This document shows, one piece after another, positions 7,141 through 14,750 of a DNA stretch of 19,211 nt; position 1 is the stretch's first letter, and every line of letters starts with the position of its first letter. The notes under the pieces were generated by a model, which was not told where the DNA came from, did no database searches, and was given only the letters and a program-made list of their open reading frames with translations. This stretch comes from an uncultured Porphyromonadaceae bacterium (GTDB lineage Bacteria > Bacteroidota > Bacteroidia > Bacteroidales > Muribaculaceae), in contig CALAVE010000021.1 in the NCBI GenBank assembly GCA_937892215.1, forward strand, positions 1-19,211, read 5' to 3'. The translations under genes and the position numbers were made by a program.

Positions 7141-8673
7141 CTATAACGCCACTGGGTGCAATTCATCTATTGCGCCATCTTCGGTGTAGTCGATAGCGTC
7201 ATCGTCGCCGGTCTCGCTGAATTTTTTCATCGGCTTCAGTTCGCATAGCGTCTTAATGAGCAATAATGCGGGATTAGAGCTCTCGTCATTCGGCTTAAAC
7301 ATCGCTTTTAACACCACGGGCGATTCAAGTCCGGCGGTCACAATAGCGGCATCGCTCCCCTTCCCCAATTGCGCAAATATTCCGAGAGGTGACTTCGCGA
7401 AGAAGTCTTTAGCCTTAGTGTTCTCATCGGCATAACCTTCGGTCTGCTCATAGTTGAGGAACTTGATGTAAAGGGCATCGTCTTTCTGGCCCATTGTAAT
7501 GGCTTTGTTATTGTATTCATACAGGTATTCGCCTTTCACTATCTGTGGGGCTTGTCCCATTGCAGCCGCAAATCTGCTCACATAACTGATTATGCGTTCT
7601 GGAACTCTCGATTTTAACACCAGCACTCCGTTCCAGTCGCCCTCAAATGTGTCGTCGGGCGATGCCGCAACTGCTATCGGGCCATCTATGCTTTCTATCA
7701 TACCCTCAAAATCCAGACGTCCTATGTACGGCTCACGCTTAACTGTCTTCAGAAGCTGCTGAACTTGCGGCAACTCCAGTATTTCCGCTCCTTTGACGCT
7801 TGCAACCGCCACGTATTTCATGCTCACCGGCACGGCTTTCAGAAATGAATTTTCGGCTCCGGTAAGCACCTTCTTCATCAGCAGGGAGTAATCACTCTTG
7901 GCATCGGTAACTATATCTCCAGTCAGCGTCACTTCATCTTCCAGTATATCAACCTCTAATTTCACTGCGTCAATCCCACTCTCGGCAAACAAAGCCAGCG
8001 GTGATGTCTTACTCACAGTCTTGCCTGCAGCTGTGGCACTTTTGAGCATACGCATCATCCCGTCGTGCTTCAGGTAGGCGCTTATCGCCCTTCCCTTACT
8101 GAAATAGTCTTTCACCTGATTGTCTGTAAAGATGCTTTTCTGACTGTGACTCATAATGGAACGGGCTATTCCTGCGGCTTTCTCTGATTCCACATCCTTG
8201 CCGAGCTCGGCTATCAGCAGGATACCATCTCGCATTGCGTACACCGTGCCGTCTTTTTTGATTAATTGCACTCCTTCATAGTCCGTGAATTTAACGTCTA
8301 ATCGACGCTCCAGCATTTTCTCCATTTTCTCGTTGTCCTCCACCGATGCAAGCAGCACTGTGCTGAACGTCTTGTTCGCGAAAAACAGATATATCTTGCT
8401 TTCTATGTCTATCCCGGACTTTGCCACGTCGGCAAGTGTTTGGCTTAGGAACGACTCGTCTGTCTCATCTATGGCTCGCTTCAGAATGGCAGGAAAACTG
8501 AGTTTACCCTCATTTATCATCCCCGATTTTTCCAGTATCTGCGGTACATCCACACACACCACTCCCGTGGCATCGTCGGGCACCATTCGCTCCAATTCTT
8601 GATTCACATTGCCACACGATACTGCAACCAGCAGCAAAACTGCCTGCAGAGCAATTCCTAACCTTGTTCTCAT
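7141..8673 (-). CDS. DUF4836 family lipoprotein
   Basis: This 510-residue exported protein has a lipoprotein signal peptide: basic MRTR, a hydrophobic core, and AVSC with the lipidated Cys at 20. The mature part starts with the family-typical VPDDATGVVCVDVPQILEKSG and continues with the repeated mixed alpha/beta character of DUF4836, a Bacteroidetes family of unknown function and roughly this length. It is convergent with the MurU-like gene (33 nt between stops, no clear hairpin) and has its own promoter at 8714-8721. It should be anchored in the inner or outer membrane; the residues after the Cys do not clearly mark it for surface export. Confidence 0.85.
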   Translation of the reverse strand: MRTRLGIALQAVLLLVAVSCGNVNQELERMVPDDATGVVCVDVPQILEKSGMINEGKLSFPAILKRAIDETDESFLSQTLADVAKSGIDIESKIYLFFANKTFSTVLLASVEDNEKMEKMLERRLDVKFTDYEGVQLIKKDGTVYAMRDGILLIAELGKDVESEKAAGIARSIMSHSQKSIFTDNQVKDYFSKGRAISAYLKHDGMMRMLKSATAAGKTVSKTSPLALFAESGIDAVKLEVDILEDEVTLTGDIVTDAKSDYSLLMKKVLTGAENSFLKAVPVSMKYVAVASVKGAEILELPQVQQLLKTVKREPYIGRLDFEGMIESIDGPIAVAASPDDTFEGDWNGVLVLKSRVPERIISYVSRFAAAMGQAPQIVKGEYLYEYNNKAITMGQKDDALYIKFLNYEQTEGYADENTKAKDFFAKSPLGIFAQLGKGSDAAIVTAGLESPVVLKAMFKPNDESSNPALLLIKTLCELKPMKKFSETGDDDAIDYTEDGAIDELHPVAL

Positions 8674-8713
8674 TCCAAATCCTAATGAATTAACTTTTTT
8701 CTATAATACAATG

Positions 8714-8721
8714 CAAATTTA
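8714..8721 (-). promoter_or_regulatory. Promoter -7 element of the DUF4836 gene
   Basis: On the minus strand TAAATTTG matches TAnnTTTG, 40 nt before the ATG. A TTG (8740-8742) lies 18 bp upstream, slightly closer than usual. Confidence 0.5.
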
Positions 8722-8839
8722 GATAAAAATCCCGAATTTCAATGCTCTTAACCGAAATTTATCTCCAACTACGAAAGATTTCCATGATTTTAGGCAAATA
8801 TGTGGTGCGGTTTCTTATATGCATTTCATGAATTATTCG

Positions 8840-8847
8840 TAAATTTG
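8840..8847 (+). promoter_or_regulatory. Promoter -7 element of the pseudouridine operon
   Basis: TAAATTTG matches TAnnTTTG and ends 17 nt before the kinase ATG, which predicts a leader of only about 10 nt. The -33 region is weak. Confidence 0.55.
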
Positions 8848-8864
8848 CAGAAACTTTAAGAACT

Positions 8865-9761
8865 ATGCGCCACACAATATCCGTAATAGGCGGAGCCAAC
8901 ATTGACATTTCCGCCGACCTTACCGCTAATTTTGTCCACGCTGACTCTATTCCCGGGCAAGTATCGCTCGGTTATGGCGGTGTCGCTCGAAACATAGCGC
9001 ACAATTTATCGCTGCTTGGCAATGATGTGCAGTTCATCTCTGTGTTTGGTGACGATGTGTTCGGCGACCTGTGCTACAACTTTTGTCAATCTATTCCGCT
9101 CGACTTGTCGCTGTCTGAGCGAATAAGCAATTACCGCAATGGACTGTACCTTTGCATCAACGACCAGTCGGGCGATATGGTGGCTGCTGTTGCCGACACC
9201 GATATTATTAAGGCCATTACACCCGATTTTCTTCGTGGCCGGATTGACCGAATTAGCGAGGCGGCAGCAATTGTAGCCGACACCAATCTCTCGGTCTCTG
9301 CCCTATCCTATTTGTTTCAGTCTTGTGAGGCTCCACTTTTCGTGGATGCTGTCAGCACTGGCAAGGCTATGAGAATCATGGATGCGTTGCAACAGTCGCT
9401 CACACCACGCTGGCTAACTCTTAAACTCAATCAGGCTGAGGCTCTGGCTATAACCAACTGCGCATCTATCGACAATGCCGCTGCTGTACTGCTCAAAATG
9501 GGTGTTCAGCGTGTTTTTATCACTCTTGGCGGCGAGGGGGTGATTTGTTGCGATGCTCTCAGCAGTGAGCGTATCCCGGCTATCCCCACAAGTGTAATTA
9601 ACACCACCGGTGCAGGCGACGCATTCCTGGCCGGTGTGGTACATGCTTTTGTCAATGGGCTCTCTTTCAGTGAATCAGCAGGATTCGGACTCCGCGCGGC
9701 TCATGCCACGCTGCAGTCACACTCAGCCGTTAATCCCGAAATCTCAAAACTAAAATTTTAA
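8865..9761 (+). CDS. psuK: PfkB-family pseudouridine kinase
   Basis: This 298-residue ribokinase/PfkB-family enzyme has the N-terminal substrate motif GGANIDISAD (9-18), PfkB signature 1 around GGVARNIAHNLSLLG (38-52), and signature 2 NTTGAGDAF (246-254), with catalytic base D252 and the anion hole of the GAGD loop. The substrate comes from context: the PsuG gene starts 6 nt after this stop. PsuK phosphorylates pseudouridine to pseudouridine 5'-phosphate, which PsuG then cleaves. The family is certain; the specificity is inferred from the pairing and could in principle cover another nucleoside. Confidence 0.88.
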   Translation: MRHTISVIGGANIDISADLTANFVHADSIPGQVSLGYGGVARNIAHNLSLLGNDVQFISVFGDDVFGDLCYNFCQSIPLDLSLSERISNYRNGLYLCINDQSGDMVAAVADTDIIKAITPDFLRGRIDRISEAAAIVADTNLSVSALSYLFQSCEAPLFVDAVSTGKAMRIMDALQQSLTPRWLTLKLNQAEALAITNCASIDNAAAVLLKMGVQRVFITLGGEGVICCDALSSERIPAIPTSVINTTGAGDAFLAGVVHAFVNGLSFSESAGFGLRAAHATLQSHSAVNPEISKLKF

Positions 9762-9767
9762 CTTTAT

Positions 9768-10682
9768 ATGAACAAGTTTTTATCTATTTCTGCTGAAGTC
9801 CAGGCGGCCATCAAGGCCGGCAAGCCGGTTGTGGCACTGGAATCTACTATCATTTCGCACGGAATGCCTTATCCGCAGAACGTGCAGACTGCTCTGCGTG
9901 TGGAGCAAACTATTCGTGAAAACGGTGCCGTCCCGGCCACCATCGCCATTATTGGCGGCAAACTCAAGGCTGGATGCACCCCCGAGGAAATTGAATATCT
10001 TGGCAAGAAAGGTCAGGACGTGATTAAGGCTTCCAGGCGTGACTTGCCCGTGCTTATTGCTCGTGGCGAGGATGGAGCCACCACTGTTACCACAACCATG
10101 ATTATCGCCGCGATGGCTGGAATCCGCATTTTCGCTACCGGCGGTATCGGCGGAGTACATCGTGGCGCCGAAACCACCATGGATATTTCTGCCGACCTCG
10201 AAGAACTGGCACAGACTCCTGTAATGGTGATATGCGCTGGCGCCAAGTCTATTCTTGATCTGGGGCTTACGCTCGAATATCTTGAGACCAAGGGTGTTCC
10301 GGTAATCGGATATCAAACTGAAGAACTACCTGCATTCTACACTCGTAAGAGTGGCTTTGGTGTTGACTACAGGATAGATACACCTGAAGAACTGGCTTTG
10401 GCTTTCAAGACTAAACTTGATATGGGCCTTCACGGCGGTATGCTTGTGACAAATCCCATCCCCGAGGAATATTCAATGGATGCTGATGTGATCAACGAAG
10501 CCATCAATGAGGCTATCGAAGAGGCCAACAAACAGGGTATTCATGGTAAGCAAACAACTCCATTCTTGCTGGCTAAAGTTAAGGATCTAACCGGCGGAGA
10601 CAGCCTTGCCGCTAACATTCAGTTGGTGCTCAACAATGCTCGCTTGGCGGCTCGAACGGCGGCGGCACTCAGCAACCTCTGA
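9768..10682 (+). CDS. psuG: Pseudouridine-5'-phosphate glycosidase
   Basis: The enzyme breaks the C-C glycosidic bond of pseudouridine 5'-phosphate to give uracil and ribose 5-phosphate, salvaging the modified base from RNA turnover. The residues known as catalytic or binding in the E. coli enzyme, as I recall them, all appear here at a constant offset of six: E25, K87, T124, H131, D143, K160 (the Schiff-base Lys in CAGAKSILD) and N283. The conserved blocks ALESTIISHGMPYP and RGEDGATTVTTTM are intact. The length of 304 residues is typical. It is the second gene of the operon with the PfkB kinase and is followed by a terminator-like hairpin at 10708-10739. Confidence 0.95.
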   Translation: MNKFLSISAEVQAAIKAGKPVVALESTIISHGMPYPQNVQTALRVEQTIRENGAVPATIAIIGGKLKAGCTPEEIEYLGKKGQDVIKASRRDLPVLIARGEDGATTVTTTMIIAAMAGIRIFATGGIGGVHRGAETTMDISADLEELAQTPVMVICAGAKSILDLGLTLEYLETKGVPVIGYQTEELPAFYTRKSGFGVDYRIDTPEELALAFKTKLDMGLHGGMLVTNPIPEEYSMDADVINEAINEAIEEANKQGIHGKQTTPFLLAKVKDLTGGDSLAANIQLVLNNARLAARTAAALSNL

Positions 10683-10707
10683 CTCTGACCGAGATGACAA
10701 TTAACTC

Positions 10708-10739
10708 AAAGGCTGAGGCTCAAAAGTGCCCCAGCCTTT
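10708..10739. terminator. Terminator-like hairpin after psuG
   Basis: GGCTGAGGC and GCCCCAGCC pair with one A-C mismatch around an 8-nt loop, flanked by AAA on the left and TTT on the right. The symmetry would allow weak termination in both directions between psuG and the convergent gene at 10819. Confidence 0.6.
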
Positions 10740-10769
10740 CTACGCTAATCGGTCAAAACTATCATACAA

Positions 10770-10820
10770 AGCATACTTTCAGAAACCATCGTGCATGGAT
10801 GGTTTCTGAGGCGATATGCT
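10770..10820. repeat. Long perfect inverted repeat overlapping the stop of the 181-aa gene
   Basis: Arms TCAGAAACCATC (10779-10790) and GATGGTTTCTGA (10798-10809) pair over 12 bp without mismatch around a 7-nt loop. An outer pair AGCATA/TATGCT (10770-10775 with 10815-10820) extends it. The outer arm reaches into the TAG stop of the minus-strand gene. No U-run follows, so it may be a 3'-end stabiliser or a weak terminator. Confidence 0.6.
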
Positions 10821-11364
10821 AGCGGTAAAAGATGGGCCAAAGTGGCTCAGGCTCTTTGAACTCCTCATCGAGGGCGGCGTGCAGTGAGGCTATCCGCTCC
10901 GGGTAGCGTTTAAGGGCAAACTTCATCGCTTGGTTATACACCGGTTTGCTGACAGCACTCATCTTCGGCTTATCAACGCAAAGCACAAACTGCGGATGGT
11001 TGGGACTATTATATGAGAAATCAGTAAACCACACACGCACCACACCATCTCTGACCGCAATCTGGAATGAGTAATACATATTGTCGCTTGCAGCCGCAAG
11101 GAAGAGATGTTTGATGCGCACATAGTCCTTAAAACTGTCTTTCGGCCCAGTAAACACAATGCGGTCATCATACACATGAGTCTCGGTAAATGCACATGCC
11201 ATGTCGCGACGGCTGTGCAACCACGTCTCCACCACTTCGGCAAGAACCTCCTTGGGAACCCCATCATAATAAAAAGTGCTGTCGATGCGCAATGGCACAT
11301 CCTCGGCCAGAGAAGGCAGGGCGAAGCACAGCACCAACAATATATTAACGATTAACCTGTACAT
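10819..11364 (-). CDS. Exported protein of unknown function, DUF4468-like
   Basis: This 181-residue protein has a Sec signal peptide: a short basic start, a hydrophobic core of about 15 residues and the cleavage site SLA|ED after residue 20. The mature part (VYDDRIVFTG...YSFQIAVRDGVVRVWFTDFSY) recalls the small TBP-like-fold DUF4468 domain found in exported Bacteroidetes proteins: a beta-rich core followed by helices. I consider that family link likely but unproven. The C-terminus (ALKRYPERIASLHAALDEEF) is helical and charged. There is no lipobox Cys at the cleavage site. It has its own -7 element at 11387-11394, and its stop lies within the inverted repeat at 10770-10820. Confidence 0.7.
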   Translation of the reverse strand: MYRLIVNILLVLCFALPSLAEDVPLRIDSTFYYDGVPKEVLAEVVETWLHSRRDMACAFTETHVYDDRIVFTGPKDSFKDYVRIKHLFLAAASDNMYYSFQIAVRDGVVRVWFTDFSYNSPNHPQFVLCVDKPKMSAVSKPVYNQAMKFALKRYPERIASLHAALDEEFKEPEPLWPIFYR

Positions 11365-11386
11365 AGAAATTATTATTTAGATGTTG

Positions 11387-11394
11387 CAAAGGTA
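11387..11394 (-). promoter_or_regulatory. Promoter -7 element of the 181-aa exported protein gene
   Basis: On the minus strand TACCTTTG matches TAnnTTTG, 22 nt before the ATG. No good -33 match is present at the normal spacing. Confidence 0.45.
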
Positions 11395-11421
11395 GTTTAT
11401 TTTTGACAAAAATAAGTTGTT

Positions 11422-11676
11422 TTAATTGGAGGAATCACGGCTCGACTGAAACCAGCGCTCTGAATCCCTCATAATGCTATCGTGGATTACAAGATACATC
11501 AGTTCCTGTTCTGGAGTTAACACCACATCACGATCCACTTTCAGTATCTCATCACTTGCAAGCGTACTGAACATTATCCTCCTCTCTTCAAGTGGCATGT
11601 TAATTAGGCGTTTCACCACTCTGTCGGTAATCACTATTGCTCTTTCCATGTCTTCTGTATTTTTAGAATTGTCCAT
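11422..11676 (-). CDS. Small hypothetical protein, 84 aa
   Basis: The frame could begin further upstream at 11739, but a -7 element (11698-11705) lies between that ATG and the one at 11676. The predicted transcript start is near 11691, so I choose the start at 11676 (MDNSKNTEDMERAIV). The product is short, charged and probably helical, with the segment RVVKRLINMPLEERRIMFS and a C-terminal PEQELMYLVIHDSIMRDSERWFQ. It has no signal peptide, no Cys and no recognised domain. It is in the same direction as the exported-protein gene, with 57 nt between them, but each has its own promoter candidate. Function unknown. Confidence 0.55.
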   Translation of the reverse strand: MDNSKNTEDMERAIVITDRVVKRLINMPLEERRIMFSTLASDEILKVDRDVVLTPEQELMYLVIHDSIMRDSERWFQSSRDSSN

Positions 11677-11697
11677 ACTGTGTCCCTTTCTCGTGTG

Positions 11698-11705
11698 CAA
11701 AAATA
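11698..11705 (-). promoter_or_regulatory. Promoter -7 element of the 84-aa gene
   Basis: On the minus strand TATTTTTG matches TAnnTTTG, 21 nt before the ATG at 11676. The -33 region is not recognisable. Confidence 0.45.
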
Positions 11706-11834
11706 CTACGTAAGGTGTGCAACATTCGTTCCCATGCAAGCCAATTTTTATTAATCATGCCGCTATTTATCATTTCATTTCAACATGAATTCACATAAAA
11801 CTTCGTGATAACTACTCGTTTAGATTGTTCTGTC

Positions 11835-12027
11835 TTAAACCCGATTCGGTCATTAGGATTTAAGTCAGAACAGATTTTATTTTGGGAAGATTGCGAAGAG
11901 ATTGTCGAAGGCATAGCGGGCTATGGCGAGACAATTTCTGAAGTAAGATGCCGAAAGAAAACTGTTATGGCATAAATAGACATTCTAAAACCGCCTTTTG
12001 TCGGCCTAATGACCGATTCGGGTTAAA
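11835..12027. mobile_element. MITE-like element of about 193 bp with imperfect terminal inverted repeats
   Basis: The ends 11835-11857 and 12005-12027 are inverted copies of each other with 2 mismatches in 23 bp; the shared core is CGGTCATTAGG. TTAA lies at the outer edge of both (11835-11838, 12023-12026), which could be a 4-bp target duplication of the kind made by TTAA-targeting IS families such as IS1380. The interior carries no transposase. It contains a stem ATTGTC/GACAAT enclosing CATAG/CTATG and an open frame of 46 codons without an ATG, ending at the TAA in about 11974-11976. It fills most of the 474-bp gap between 11676 and 12151. The IS parent cannot be named. Confidence 0.6.
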
Positions 12028-12076
12028 CTATACACATAAGCGTTTCACGGCCAGCACAGTTTTTTTTATGTTATTG

Positions 12077-12107
12077 TTTGACATTTAGAAGTTTTTTATT
12101 AATTTTA
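12077..12107 (+). promoter_or_regulatory. Promoter of the agmatine operon
   Basis: TTTG (12077-12080), a 19-bp spacer, then TAATTTTA (12100-12107), one base off the -7 consensus TAnnTTTG. The transcript would start near 12114, leaving a leader of about 37 nt. It lies 50 bp outside the right end of the MITE-like element. Confidence 0.5.
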
Positions 12108-12150
12108 CACCGGATTACACACAACTATTTATTTGAAAATCTCATAGCTT

Positions 12151-12384
12151 ATGTATGACATTTCAGAAATACTAAATTCCCTGCTCGACCAGTTTAGCCG
12201 TGTAAATCAAGTTGACCGTGAATTCGAGAGGATGCTTGCCAACGACAAGAACCTGAAACAGGCTTATCGAGACTGGTGCGACGAACGTGGGTATGACTAC
12301 AAAACTGGCTACCAAGACTACCTGGATGAAATCATTGAATCGCGTGACTCTATTTGGGAGGAGGCCATAATCGATGAACTATAG
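12151..12384 (+). CDS. Small acidic hypothetical protein at the head of the agmatine operon
   Basis: This 77-residue, strongly acidic, probably helical protein (MYDISEILNSLLDQFSRVNQ, later RDWCDERGYDYKTGYQDYLDE) has no signal peptide, membrane segment or domain I recognise. One Cys is present. Its last codons overlap the start of the agmatine deiminase gene by 11 nt, so the two are translationally coupled and the ORF is very likely real. The position suggests a role tied to agmatine or putrescine metabolism, but nothing in the sequence shows which. The RDWCDERGYD segment is the most distinctive stretch for a homology search. Confidence 0.65.
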   Translation: MYDISEILNSLLDQFSRVNQVDREFERMLANDKNLKQAYRDWCDERGYDYKTGYQDYLDEIIESRDSIWEEAIIDEL

Positions 12385-13423
12385 CGCCATCTCGGCAGAC
12401 TCCAGGGCTTTTATCCCTGAATGGCATCGTCAGGACGCCATATTGCTCGCTTGGCCACACCCTGGTACTGACTGGAATTACATGCTGGACCAGGTTACAC
12501 GCACTTATTTCGCAATGGCCGAAGCCATTATCCCACATGAACATTTATTAATCGTCAGTCCGGAACCTTCTGAGGCGGCTCGCCTGCTGTCTCACCTCGA
12601 CCAAAGCCGAATTCATTATTTTCAGATTCCAACTAACGACACGTGGACGCGTGACTACGGCCCGCTTTCAGTCTCGGTCAACGGAGCACCGGTTCTTCTG
12701 GATTTCCGGTTCAACGCTTGGGGCATGAAATTTGCCGCTAATCACGACAATTTGGTGTGCCGCAGGTTGGCACAGCAGAATACTTTCAAAACTCCGCTTG
12801 AGAATCACTTGAATATTGTACTGGAAGGTGGTTCCATCGAAACTGACGGCAACGGCACTCTGATGACTACTTCTCAATGCCTTCTTGCTCCTAATCGCAA
12901 TGATACGCTTTCTAAACAAATACTTGAAGGGTGTTTAATTAACACCCTGGGATGCAAAAAGATACTTTGGCTCGAAAACGGACACCTAATGGGCGATGAT
13001 ACCGATGGGCACATCGACACTCTTGCTCGTTTCGCTCCGGGCCGAACCATTCTCTACAACAAGTGCTATGACTCGGCCGACTGCCATTTTGCCCCGCTTA
13101 TGTGCATGGAAAAAGAACTGTCATCTTTCACCGATGCAAGTGGCGCAGATTACAATCTGGTCCCACTGCCTCTGCCTGCCCCCGTCTTTGACAATGACGG
13201 TTTAAGACTGCCTGCCACTTACGCAAACTTCCTGATAATCAATGATGCCGTTCTCGTACCCACATACAGGCAACCGGAACTCGACGATGAGGCCATAAGC
13301 ATCATACGCCGGGTTTTCGCCGACCGTGAAATAATAGGCATTGACTGCGTTCCGCTCATTCAGCAGCACGGTTCGCTTCACTGCGCCACAATGCAATTAA
13401 CTGAAAATTCTCTGCAATTATGA
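12374..13423 (+). CDS. aguA: Agmatine deiminase
   Basis: The enzyme hydrolyses agmatine to N-carbamoylputrescine and ammonia, the first step of the arginine-decarboxylase route to putrescine. It has the pentein (guanidino-group-modifying) fold: the segment EWHRQDAILLAWPHPGTDW near the N-terminus, TWTRDYGPL, the EGGSIETDG block, NGHLMGDDTDGHIDTLARF with catalytic His/Asp, and C-terminal HGSLHCATMQ with the nucleophile C337. The length of 349 residues is normal. It overlaps the small upstream gene by 11 nt and the downstream amidase gene by 4 nt (ATGA), so the three are coupled. Confidence 0.95.
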   Translation: MNYSAISADSRAFIPEWHRQDAILLAWPHPGTDWNYMLDQVTRTYFAMAEAIIPHEHLLIVSPEPSEAARLLSHLDQSRIHYFQIPTNDTWTRDYGPLSVSVNGAPVLLDFRFNAWGMKFAANHDNLVCRRLAQQNTFKTPLENHLNIVLEGGSIETDGNGTLMTTSQCLLAPNRNDTLSKQILEGCLINTLGCKKILWLENGHLMGDDTDGHIDTLARFAPGRTILYNKCYDSADCHFAPLMCMEKELSSFTDASGADYNLVPLPLPAPVFDNDGLRLPATYANFLIINDAVLVPTYRQPELDDEAISIIRRVFADREIIGIDCVPLIQQHGSLHCATMQLTENSLQL

Positions 13424-14295
13424 AAATAGGTATTATCCAGCAAGCTAATAAGGCACAGGTTTGCGAAAACCGAAGCCGACTGACCGAAAAAATACGCGCG
13501 CTCGCTTCGCAAGGCGCTCAACTAATTGTGCTACAAGAACTTCACGATTCTCTCTATTTCTGCCAAGAAGAAAATGTGACTAACTTCGATTTGGCCTCTG
13601 CCATCCCCGGTGAAGTAACTGATTATTACTCCGCTCTGGCAAAAGAGTGTAGTGTGGTTCTTGTAACTTCGCTATTTGAAAAGCGTGCCACAGGGTTGTA
13701 TCATAACACCGCTGTTGTCTTCGACTCCGACGGCAGCATTGCCGGAAAGTATCGCAAGATGCACATCCCCGACGACCCCGCTTATTACGAGAAGTTCTAC
13801 TTCACACCGGGCGATTTGGGATTTGAGCCTATCGAAACATCGCTCGGCAAACTCGGTGTTCTCGTGTGCTGGGACCAGTGGTACCCCGAGGCCGCGCGCC
13901 TCATGGCTCTCAAGGGCGCGCAGTTGCTCATCTACCCCACCGCCATCGGTTATGAAAGCAGTGACTCCGATGATGAAAAATCTCGCCAACGCGACGCCTG
14001 GATGATGGTTCAGCGTGGACATGCCGTTGCCAACGGGCTGCCTGTAATTACAGTTAACCGCACCGGACACGAGCCCGACCCGAGCGGACGCACTGCCGGT
14101 ATCCAATTCTGGGGAAGCAGTTTTGTCGCAGGCCCGCAAGGCGAATTGCTCTACACGGCTCCTGTAAACGAAGAAGTTGAGACAATTGTGGATGTAAGTC
14201 TATCACGGAGCGAGAACGTTAGGCGTTGGTGGCCATTCCTGCGCGACCGACGCATTGAGGACTATAATGGTTTGACACGGCGATTTATCGATTAA
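13420..14295 (+). CDS. aguB: N-carbamoylputrescine amidase
   Basis: This nitrilase-superfamily enzyme converts N-carbamoylputrescine to putrescine, CO2 and ammonia. The Glu-Lys-Cys triad is intact: E40 (LQELHDSLYF), K113 (GKYRKMHIPDDP) and C150 (LVCWDQWYPEAARLMAL). Long exact-family blocks such as YYEKFYFTPGD and WWPFLRDRRIEDY near the C-terminus are characteristic of the plant-type AguB clade. Its 291 residues match the family. The ATG overlaps the aguA stop by 4 nt. Together with AguA it gives a complete agmatine-to-putrescine step pair. Confidence 0.95.
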   Translation: MKIGIIQQANKAQVCENRSRLTEKIRALASQGAQLIVLQELHDSLYFCQEENVTNFDLASAIPGEVTDYYSALAKECSVVLVTSLFEKRATGLYHNTAVVFDSDGSIAGKYRKMHIPDDPAYYEKFYFTPGDLGFEPIETSLGKLGVLVCWDQWYPEAARLMALKGAQLLIYPTAIGYESSDSDDEKSRQRDAWMMVQRGHAVANGLPVITVNRTGHEPDPSGRTAGIQFWGSSFVAGPQGELLYTAPVNEEVETIVDVSLSRSENVRRWWPFLRDRRIEDYNGLTRRFID

Positions 14296-14300
14296 GCACT

Positions 14301-14750
14301 ATGGCTCTGGAGATTGAACACAAATATCTGGTTATCAACGACGGTTACCGCAATCTGGCTACTAAAAGCCTGAATATCACTCAGGGATACCTCTCTCGCG
14401 ACAAGGCGTGTACGATTCGAGTGCGAATAACCGACGACAACGCGTTTATCACCATCAAGGGCGAAAACTCCGGCGACACTCGCGCCGAATTTGAGTACGC
14501 TCTGCCTATCGACGATGCCCGGTGCATGCTGGCATTATGCCAGCATGGATTCATATCCAAGACTCGCTATCTTGTTCATTACAAGGGCAATCTGTGGGAA
14601 GTTGATGAATTCCACGGTAAACTTGAGGGAATGGTGATTGCCGAAATTGAAATCCCCGAGTCCGGCTACAAATATGACACTCCGCCTTTTGTAGGAGAAG
14701 ATGTTACCGATAATCCTTATTACTATAACTCCAACCTATCGGCGCTCTAA
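14301..14750 (+). CDS. CYTH domain protein (triphosphatase-like)
   Basis: This 149-residue single-domain protein starts with the CYTH signature ExExK (E4, E6, K8 in MALEIEHKYLV) and continues with the alternating charged strands of the triphosphate tunnel: RVRI, FITIKG, FEYALP, KTRYLVHY, WEVDEFHGKLEGMVIAEIE. Bacterial short CYTH proteins usually hydrolyse inorganic triphosphate or thiamine triphosphate, and only rarely act as class IV adenylate cyclases. It starts 5 nt after aguB, so it is probably cotranscribed with the putrescine genes. Its 3' end overlaps that of the convergent rlmD by 15 bp. The substrate is unknown. Confidence 0.88.
   Translation: MALEIEHKYLVINDGYRNLATKSLNITQGYLSRDKACTIRVRITDDNAFITIKGENSGDTRAEFEYALPIDDARCMLALCQHGFISKTRYLVHYKGNLWEVDEFHGKLEGMVIAEIEIPESGYKYDTPPFVGEDVTDNPYYYNSNLSAL

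Noticed and set aside
11397..11415. 8-bp inverted repeat TTATTTTT/AAAAATAA
   Set aside because: Pure AT arms in an AT-rich gap give little stability; probably chance or at most a weak terminator for the 84-aa gene.
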